Both the position numbers and the translations under genes were made by a program. Source: Bacillota bacterium (GTDB lineage Bacteria; Bacillota; Clostridia; Acetivibrionales; DSM-1351). Taken from it: a stretch of 8,078 bases of DNA. Numbering within the stretch: position 1 is the stretch's first letter; the number at the start of each line of letters is the position of its first letter. Positions 1 to 6,200 of the stretch are shown one piece after another. The notes under the pieces were generated by a model. That model searched no databases, was not told where the DNA came from, and saw only the letters and a program-made list of their open reading frames with translations. Where the stretch lies: the NCBI GenBank assembly GCA_023390335.1, contig JAEWCZ010000055.1:1-8078 (forward strand), written 5' to 3'.

Positions 1-126
1 CAAGGCACGCAGGGTATTCTCTCATGCAAAATAAGATCAATCATTATACCGTTGCTGGGTGATCACGTATTACGTGAAGCAAATCATTATCTGCGGCTGC
101 TTAAAATGTTTGAAGGAAGCAGATAA
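1..126 (+). CDS. C-terminal end of a DUF2935-like protein (partial)
   Basis: Frame 1 is open from the window edge to a TAA at 124-126, giving 41 residues. The tail contains the stretch PLLGDHVLREANHYLRLLKM. The pattern of a His-Asp-containing helix, DHVLREA, then HYLRLL resembles the second repeat of DUF2935 proteins, helical-bundle proteins common in Bacilli and Clostridia, with His and Glu residues that may bind metal. Their biochemical role is not known to me. The start and most of the protein lie outside the window, so domain order and operon membership cannot be judged. It reads in the same direction as the NRPS but is separated from it by more than 3 kb of mobile-element debris, so a functional link is unlikely. 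The family call rests on recalled similarity over a short segment. The reading frame and stop are directly seen. Confidence 0.55.
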   Translation, partial: QGTQGILSCKIRSIIIPLLGDHVLREANHYLRLLKMFEGSR

Positions 127-407
127 AATATAAAAAAACAAGTACAGATAGTTCTTGACTTTTGCTGGTTAATTGAATTTGTAACTTCCGTTTTCTTCAA
201 CAGCTTGTGATTGAAGGATTAAAGTCAGTTTTTTAGGAATAAAAACAATTCCAAATATTCTAAAAATGGTATATAATCGGTATAAGATAGCTAGAATTCA
301 GTATTTTTACTACGGCTAAAAGGCCACTGGAAGAACATTGAGCGAGTACTTCCACCGACTGATTTTTTGAAGGATTAAGTTCCGGCAATATCTATCCAGA
401 ATTTTGG
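127..407. other. AT-rich intergenic stretch without a recognisable gene
   Basis: No reading frame of note is present on either strand. A TATAAT hexamer sits at 272-277 but has only a poor -35 partner (TTCCAA at 249-254). A small GGAAT/ATTCC inverted repeat lies at 236-252. The stretch ends at the 3' end of the IS30 transposase fragment and may include the worn outer end of that element, but I could not identify an IS30 terminal repeat. Confidence 0.5.
328..368 (+). terminator. Weak terminator-like hairpin
   Basis: TGGAAG (328-333) pairs with CTTCCA (349-354), and two more pairs form inside after one A-A mismatch. A run of six T follows at 363-368, eight bases after the stem. The stem is short and the gap to the T run is long for an intrinsic terminator. 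On the other strand the hairpin lies just beyond the IS30 transposase stop and is followed by TTTT, so it could serve either direction or neither. Confidence 0.25.
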
Positions 408-910
408 TTATCCTATATTTGTAAAAGTACAGGGCTTTAAGTGCACTTCATCTGCTGGTTTATGTTTAAGCGAAAGCTTTTCCAGCAATACAGCATCCAT
501 TAGTATTTGGGCCAGTTGAAATGGGGTATGACCGTTTAGGCTGGCTATTGCTATGCTGTTAATGTGATTTATGGCTAAGGTTAACTGTTCCTGAGTAAGA
601 TTATTTAATGACTTACCTTTAGGCAGTATGTATCTAATATATTCATGATTCTTTTCAATGCGCGGTTTCTGATAAGAAGCCATTGGATTACAATAAAATA
701 TCCTTGTCCGTTCAATTCCATTATCATCATACTCAAGTTTTGATGGGTTTTTAAATTCCGGACCATTGTCAGTAAGTATAACAGGAAAGCACCGCTTAAA
801 AACATCAGCCCCAAGCCATTCGTAAAGCTCATCTATGACATCTTTAACACACTCTTGAGTACAAGCGTCCATAAGAAATGCAATTATTAACGATCTCAAT
901 AAAATATAAA
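408..910 (-). pseudogene. IS30-family transposase, 3' fragment
   Basis: This is the C-terminal half of an IS30-family DDE transposase, which would cut and join the ends of its own IS element. From 899 down to the stop at 408-410 the fragment reads about 163 residues. The second catalytic Asp lies in LTDNGPEF (residue 44 counted from the TTG at 897-899). The third catalytic residue, Glu82, lies in the RIEKNHEYIR segment, followed by LPKGKSLNNLTQEQ and the typical tail DEVHLKP. The helix-turn-helix region and the first catalytic Asp (usually in a WEIDTV-like motif) are missing. The frame stays open up to 910, where the IS4-type element begins, and no N-terminal half is found on the far side of that element. 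The TTG is therefore not a true start and the fragment cannot be active. One oddity is Pro in QKPRIEKN, where family members usually have Gly. The family assignment is firm. Whether the IS4 insertion itself made the truncation is inferred. Confidence 0.82.
904..910. repeat. Target-site duplication, left copy (ATATAAA)
   Basis: ATATAAA directly abuts the left inverted repeat. An identical 7-mer follows the right inverted repeat at 2573-2579. This is the signature of a simple transposition event. The site is AT-rich, so a 7-bp match is suggestive rather than conclusive by itself, but both copies sit exactly at the element ends. Confidence 0.7.
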
Positions 911-927
911 CAGGACTTATGCAGTTG
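911..927. repeat. Left terminal inverted repeat of the IS4-type element
   Basis: CAGGACTTATGCAGTTG is the exact reverse complement of 2556-2572. Similarity continues loosely inward (TTTACAATAA here against CTGTAAATAA at the other end). This is the transposase-gene 3' end of the element. Confidence 0.9.
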
Positions 928-928
928 T

Positions 929-2396
929 TTACAATAAATAGGATGGCATTCGTTCAAAGCCTATATCATAATATTTAGGCCAATACTTTTTAATAAAACT
1001 TGCAAAGCTAATACAACTTGTGTCAAAATACAATTGGAGTGTGCTTCTATAAGTGACTCTGTGGCTGGCATTTATTATCTCTTGAATCATTTGACCGTGA
1101 GTGAGGGTAATAGCGCCATCTTTATTTAGTTCCCAATTTATATAGTTTAGTAGAGTTCAGCCATGAATATCAACTCAATGTGGGCCTCATGCGCTGCTTT
1201 GCTCTGAGAGGGACAGGAGGTAAGTCCCAATTCTTGCTTGGCATTTCGGTAAAACACCTCTATTTTCCACCTCTTTGCATATGCTACAACCGCCTGCTCG
1301 GGTTTATCAAAACGATTGCTTATCAATAGGTATGCTCCCTTGAAATGTGCCGCTTTTTCGTCCGGCTCTGCTATATCTATTCTTGCTTGTTCTCCATCCA
1401 TGTCTTCAGGCAATCTGATTGTCGCTACTGCTGCCACCTGAGTATATATCTGTTTTCTCACCATAATACCTTTTTGGTTTGGCATATTTTTTGGTAGTTT
1501 TATATAGATATCTGGAATGCTCACAGAAGCTAATTCTCCAGCTTTTCCTGTGCCAATCAATTGGTCATATACAATTGCCAGTAACTTTCCAGGGTTCACG
1601 GGTACATATCTCGGTTTACCATTCCAATTACAACCACTAAGTTTAAAAAGTGCTGTGTTCCTTTTGCATTTGGTAACCCAGTCATAACCATTATCACTAA
1701 GCCATCAGAAGAAATCCTTGCATAAGAACCATCTGTCCATTGCCACCCAACGTCTAGCTTGTGACACTTCACTAAATGAAAGCAGCATCTCCTGAGCAAG
1801 GGCAAGTTTAGTACGTTTGGATTGCGTTTTATTTTCCTTGTCCTGCACCCCGTATCCTACATGATAAAGGAGTCACAAGGCCGTTGGCTCTGACAAGCAG
1901 AGTAGAAACCAGATTCATGCACCATAGATGCTTTTTCTCCGAATTGTCAAACAGCCAACAGAGAAAAGGAATCTTTTTGCCATATGGATGTTCAACTTTA
2001 GTATCATCAAGTGCAATGACATCACCATCCCCAATAGCGGTTTCAGGAGATGCAGAACAAAAGGCTTTTATCCGGTTGAGACTGCTTTTCTGCCAATCAA
2101 AATCCCTGCTAAAAAACCTACTCAAGGCTGATTGACTAAGAGAAATCCCACCTAAAATCTCCCTAATAATCGGGGAGTCAGAGCAGTGCTCTGCCATTTT
2201 ATTTACAGAACTACAATTTGCTATTAAACCAGTGACATATGCAAATACTAATTTCCAAGCTGATAGCCCCGAATGCTTATCAATACAAGAACAAGTAGGA
2301 GCATCCAAATTTGTCCCACAACATTTTAACAATCGGAATCCCGCCTCCGGCTCCATGATTTTGATTTTCAAAGTTCGGTAAAATCGCTTTTTTCAT
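929..2396 (-). pseudogene. IS4-family transposase, degraded (three frameshifts, one nonsense codon)
   Basis: A DDE transposase can be read almost end to end on the minus strand by switching frames. The likely start is ATG at 2394-2396, reading MKKAILPNFENQNHGAGG and then PIVKMLWDKFG. The frame is lost near 2284-2290 and resumes with DKHSGLSAWKLVFAYVTGL. The catalytic Asp pair is in IALDDTKVEHPYG (2003-2008). A second frame change falls near 1843-1860, before VQDKENKTQSKRTKLAL. The second catalytic Asp is in VAMDRWF (codon 1735-1737). A TGA at 1705-1707 interrupts KDFF|WLSDNGYDWV. The YREK box follows in AYAKRWKIEVFYRNAKQELG, with catalytic Glu at 1258-1260. A third frame change near 1154-1158 looks like one lost base (AELY would become AETLLNYINWELN). 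The C-terminus then runs on to TAA at 929-931. About 488 codons in total is a usual IS4 length. The frame stitching is my own reading. The lesions could be sequencing errors only if all four were, which is unlikely. Confidence 0.85.
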
Positions 2397-2447
2397 AGGG
2401 TTTACCCGTTTATCAAAGAGTAACGGTAATTAATACCATCCTCTTCG

Positions 2448-2474
2448 ATTATTGGGCAACTTTTCAAAAGTCAA
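2448..2474 (-). promoter_or_regulatory. Possible transposase promoter
   Basis: On the minus strand TTGACT (2469-2474) and AATAAT (2448-2453) are separated by 15 bp, about 50 bp upstream of the presumed transposase ATG at 2396. The hexamers are good but the spacer is shorter than the usual 16-18 bp, so this is a tentative sigma-A site. Confidence 0.3.
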
Positions 2475-2507
2475 GTGTTTTTTCAAATTTTCTTAATTTC
2501 GCCTTTA

Positions 2508-2522
2508 GCTAAAATTTTTAGC
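2508..2522. repeat. Short perfect inverted repeat near the IS right end
   Basis: GCTAAAATTTTTAGC is a 7-bp inverted repeat around one base, lying between the right terminal repeat and the transposase promoter region. Such hairpins in IS ends can limit read-in transcription, or they can be accidental in AT-rich DNA. No function is shown here. Confidence 0.35.
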
Positions 2523-2555
2523 CGAAAACGAATGCCTACTACAAATTATTTACAG

Positions 2556-2572
2556 CAACTGCATAAGTCCTG
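2556..2572. repeat. Right terminal inverted repeat of the IS4-type element
   Basis: CAACTGCATAAGTCCTG is the exact reverse complement of 911-927 and marks the transposase-gene 5' end of the element. The 7-bp target duplication follows directly. Confidence 0.9.
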
Positions 2573-2579
2573 ATATAAA
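2573..2579. repeat. Target-site duplication, right copy (ATATAAA)
   Basis: This is identical to 904-910 and directly abuts the right inverted repeat, as expected after a single IS insertion. Confidence 0.7.
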
Positions 2580-2586
2580 TAATCTA

Positions 2587-2615
2587 TTGACAAAAAATTA
2601 CCTAAAATAGATAAT
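2587..2615 (+). promoter_or_regulatory. Near-consensus sigma-A promoter reading rightward
   Basis: TTGACA (2587-2592, six of six consensus bases) is followed after exactly 17 bp by GATAAT (2610-2615, five of six). It starts eight bases beyond the IS4 target duplication, so it belongs to the pre-existing DNA and was not built by the insertion. It points toward the reverse-transcriptase relic and the NRPS, whose ATG is about 640 bp downstream, and no obvious terminator lies between. It could have served the group II intron or its host transcript, and may now supply a long leader to the NRPS. Confidence 0.6.
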
Positions 2616-2745
2616 ATGTGATAAAATAGAATAAATTGTTTTTTGTTGGGACTGACTTTAAGGAATGCTCCTATGTGTTCAGACCACAAAGGATTGCGCA
2701 TTAGGCTTTGGGCAGAATGAGGAAAGATACTGCAAGGATGACTGA

Positions 2746-3181
2746 ATAAAGATTCTAAAAACGATATGGAATTGGTTAAAGGCTGGGGTAATGGAAAATG
2801 GAGAGTATGCTCAAAGTGACCTTGGAAGTCCTCGAGGTGGTGTAATAGCACCACTTTTGGCGAATATATATATCCATTATCTGGAGTGTAAGTGGGAATA
2901 CCACTACAAACACCTTGGAAAACTCATAAAGTACTGTGATGATTTCGTAGTAATATGCAGGACAAAGAAAGATGCAGAGGATGAGGGATAATATTAAAGG
3001 TGTATTTGCCAGCAGGTCAACGTTGTTGCTGGACGTACACAAAACGATAGAAATTCTTAACCCGAAGATAATTGGAATGAGAAACTATTATGGATTAAAG
3101 AATGCAGGTATTTCACAGGTTCGAAAGGCTTACCTATGGAAAGGTAAGCAACAATGCATACAAGGAGGCAACAATTATTGA
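2746..3181 (+). pseudogene. Group II intron reverse transcriptase/maturase relic (internally deleted)
   Basis: The readable part starts at 2746, just after a TGA (2743-2745), with KILKTIWNWLKAGVMENGEY. It continues through the RT core GSPRGGVIAPLLANIY and GKLIKYCDDFVVICRTKKDAE to a stop at 2989-2991. In group II intron proteins the active-site box is normally YADD; here it is YCDD (2932-2943). A second frame (from 2972, overlapping) then reads EILNPKIIGMRNYYGLKNAG, typical of the maturase (domain X) region, and stops at 3179-3181. The thumb region between them is largely missing, and the N-terminal RT motifs are also gone. About 145 codons remain of the usual 420-600. I found no catalytic RNA domain V hairpin after it. 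It is dead as a retroelement. The RT family call is firm. The exact left boundary is not. Confidence 0.8.
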
Positions 3182-3207
3182 ATTGAAGCTATAGAAATAA
3201 CTAAAAT
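3178..3207 (+). promoter_or_regulatory. Alternative weak promoter for the NRPS
   Basis: TTGAAT (3178-3183) and TAAAAT (3202-3207) are separated by 18 bp, giving four and five consensus matches, about 50 bp upstream of the NRPS start. In DNA this AT-rich such matches arise often by chance, so this is only a candidate next to the stronger site at 2587-2615. Confidence 0.25.
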
Positions 3208-3243
3208 TGAATTTAAATGAGTTTATTTTCTAAATTGCTATTT

Positions 3244-3250
3244 AAGGAGA
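3244..3250 (+). promoter_or_regulatory. Ribosome binding site of the NRPS
   Basis: AAGGAGA lies five bases before the ATG at 3256. It fixes the start of the synthetase, which is also supported by the condensation-domain motif beginning only 13 residues into the protein. Confidence 0.85.
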
Positions 3251-3255
3251 CACAT

Positions 3256-6200
3256 ATGATAGAGAACAAACAAAATAATTCAGAAATACAAACATATCCA
3301 TTAACTCCATATCAGAAGGATATATGGTTGGAACAATGTATTTATAATGGAAAGCCCATATATAATATTGGCGGCTATATTGATATCAAAGGAAATATTG
3401 ATTATAAATTACTCCAGAGGTCCATAGACAAATTTATTATAGATAATGACAGTTTACGACTCTGTATAAAAATAAAAAATGGAGAACCATATCAACAAAT
3501 ATTGACTGATTTGAAATACAAAGTACCGTTTCATGATTTTTCAGATAGAAAAGACGCTGTGAAGTTCTCTTTAGATTGGATACAAAAAGAGTTTTTAAAA
3601 CCGTTTGACTTAAGTGAAGAGCAGGGCTTATTTCAAATAATCCTAATTAAAGCAGATGATAGCAGATACTTTTTTTTCGTCAAGGCTCATCATTTAATAA
3701 CAGATGGATGGGGGTTGTCCTTACTTGTTAGAAGAATTGTGAGTATATACAATTCTGCTGAGCCAATAAGTGAAATTGAGAAGTATTCATATTTAGAATT
3801 TATTAGAGATAGTCAAAAAGTCCAGGAGACTGATACATATTTAAAGAGTAAGGAATTTTGGAAGAATAAATACCAGTATATTCCTGAGGCTTTATTTGAG
3901 AAACGACATGATAAATTTAATGATATTATTAGTAGAAGGCAAAACCTTGTAATAGAAAGAAAAAAATATAATGAAATAATTGAGTATTGTAATACTAGAA
4001 AATGTTCAGTGTTTCATTTTTTTCTGGGGATATTATCGGTATATTTTAGCAAAGTTTGTTATAAAGAGGATATAGTAATAGGAGTTCCTATTTTAAACAG
4101 AACAAAAGCAAATTATAAACAAATAATAGGACATTTTGCAAATGTTATTCCATTAAAGCTTAAAGTAAATAAGGATAGTACATTTGATAATATTATTTGT
4201 CAGGCAAGGGATGAACTTAAAGAATGCTATAGACATCAGAAGGTGGCTTTTGGAGAAATATGCAATAGCATTTATGGAAACGTAAGAGAAAAAGACAGTA
4301 TATTTGATGTTTTATTATCTTATGAAGCGCATAATTATGAAGCAAGTTTTGAAGGAACCTCCTCAGAAAAGAAAACGCTTAGCCATCAGCATCAAAGAAA
4401 TGTTTTAGCTGTTTACGTAAGAGAGTTTGAAGAGAGCAAAGATGTAGAGATCAATTTTGACTATAATGTAGAGGTGTTTAAAAGGTTTATTTCCCCAAAA
4501 AACATGGTTAAACACATAGAAAATCTTATTGGACATGTTTTGAGGAATAATGAGTTTGGAATTAGTGAAGTTGAGATTCTGACTCATGAAGAAAAGAACC
4601 AGATATTATACGAATTCAATAATACCAGGACAGATTACCCGGAAGAAAAGACTATACAACAATTGTTCCAAGAGCAGGTGGAAAAAACACCTGACAAAAT
4701 AGCTCTGGTATTTGAAAATCAACGGCTTACATACAGGGAACTAAGTAAGCGGACCAATCAACTGGCAGGAATACTTAAAGCAAATAGCGTAAACCCCAAT
4801 AGCATCATTGGGCTAATGATGGAAAATTCATATGATATGATAATAGGGATTATAGGAATTCTAAAAGCCGGTGGGGCATATTTACCTATAGATCCAGCAT
4901 ACCCCGAAGAACGTATCAAATTTATGCTGGAAGACAGTGGAACTGATATCCTGTTAACCCAGAGCAATTTACAAAACAAATATAGGTTTGAAAAAAAGAT
5001 TATTTGTCTTGATAATATACATACTGATACAGCTGAAAGTTCAGATATAGAAATAATCAATCAGCTGAATGATTTGGCATATGTAATCTATACATCAGGT
5101 ACAACTGGAACACCGAAGGGAGTGCTGTTGAAAAACAAAGGTCTTGTCAACTACGCAACATGGTTTTCAAGAGAAAAAGCAATTTGTGATAAGGATAAAA
5201 CGCTACTCCTATCTTCTGTATGCTTTGATCTGGGATACACAGGTATCTACTCTTCTTTAATCTGCGGATGTGAATTGCATTTGTTGTCCGGGGAGCAGAA
5301 TAAAGCACCAGACTACATATTAAATTATATAAAGGATGAAGGAATAACATATATCAAAACAACTCCGTCGATGTTTAGTATGTTGTTGAATTCACACACT
5401 TTTGAGGTTGAAAGAATATGTCGTTCGCTGCGACTTGTTGTACTCGGCGGAGAAAAGATAAATCTTGCCGATGTAGAGAGATATAGGGAATTATACCCCT
5501 GTACAGCAATAATGAATCACTATGGGCCAACAGAGGCAACTATAGGATCAATTACACAGGAGATAAATTTCGCAGAATTTGAAAATTATAAAAAGTGTCC
5601 TGCAATAGGACGCCCTATTAACAATACACGTATATATATATTAGATGAGAATATGGAATTAGTGCCGGTTGGTGTAAAGGGAGAAATATATATAGCCGGT
5701 GATGGTGTAGCGGAAGGATATCTGAACCGATCCGACTTAACTGTTCAAAAGTTTATCCATAAAAGAATGGGTAGGCAGGAAGAACGTTTGTATAGAACAG
5801 GAGATGTTGGGAGATATACAAACGATGGAAGTATAGAGTACATAGGTAGGATTGACAATCAGGCAAAAATAAGAGGGTATAGGGTAGAGCCCGAAGAAAT
5901 AGAAGCACAAATACTTAAGCATAATGAAATAAAAGAAGCAACAGTAATGGTAAAGGAAGAAACAAACGAAAATAAATACTTGTGTGCATATGTTGTGGCA
6001 CAGTCAGAAATTAATATTAACAGCATACGGGAATATTTGTCTAAGGAATTACCAAACTATATGATTCCTTCACACTTTATACAGCTTGAAAAAATACCCT
6101 TAACTCCTAACGGAAAGATTGACCGAAAAGCCTTGCCGGAGCCTAAGGGGAATATTAATACAGGAGTTGAATACACTGCCCCTCAGAATGAAATTCAAAA

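Larger units (their letters stand above)
911..2572 (-). mobile_element. Complete but decayed IS4-family insertion sequence (1662 bp)
   Basis: The element is bounded by perfect 17-bp terminal inverted repeats: CAGGACTTATGCAGTTG at 911-927 and its reverse complement at 2556-2572. These are flanked by 7-bp direct repeats (ATATAAA). It holds a single transposase gene on the minus strand that fills nearly the whole element, with the stop codon only two bases inside the left repeat. Intact ends with a broken gene mean it cannot supply its own transposase but might still be mobilised by a related enzyme in trans. The transposase has the IS4-family Y-(2)-R-(3)-E-(6)-K signature. Assignment to a named IS or subgroup would need an ISfinder search. 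Confidence 0.85.

Noticed and set aside
211..378. Direct repeat TTGAAGGATTAA at 211-222 and 367-378
   Set aside because: A 12-bp repeat is expected by chance a few times in 8 kb of AT-rich DNA, and there is no further similarity around the copies.
1596..1805. Minus-strand open frame of 69 codons at 1596-1805
   Set aside because: It is out of frame with the transposase. The true frame through this stretch reads the VAMDRWF catalytic segment with a TGA at 1705-1707.
1884..2135. Plus-strand open frames across 1884-2135
   Set aside because: They lie antisense to the IS4 transposase, which has clear family motifs in this stretch. The plus-strand proteins show no recognisable motif.
2546..3042. 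Minus-strand open frames at 2546-2854 and 2776-3042
   Set aside because: They are antisense to the group II RT relic and partly run into the IS right end. There is no family likeness.
3162..3200. Very good Shine-Dalgarno AAGGAGG at 3162-3168
   Set aside because: No usable frame follows. The nearest TTG start stops after two codons, and an ATT-start leader of six codons would be pure speculation.
3182..3255. Search for a group II intron domain V/VI RNA or a riboswitch ahead of the NRPS
   Set aside because: No conserved hairpin with a GAAA-type loop or other known leader fold could be seen in this AT-rich stretch.
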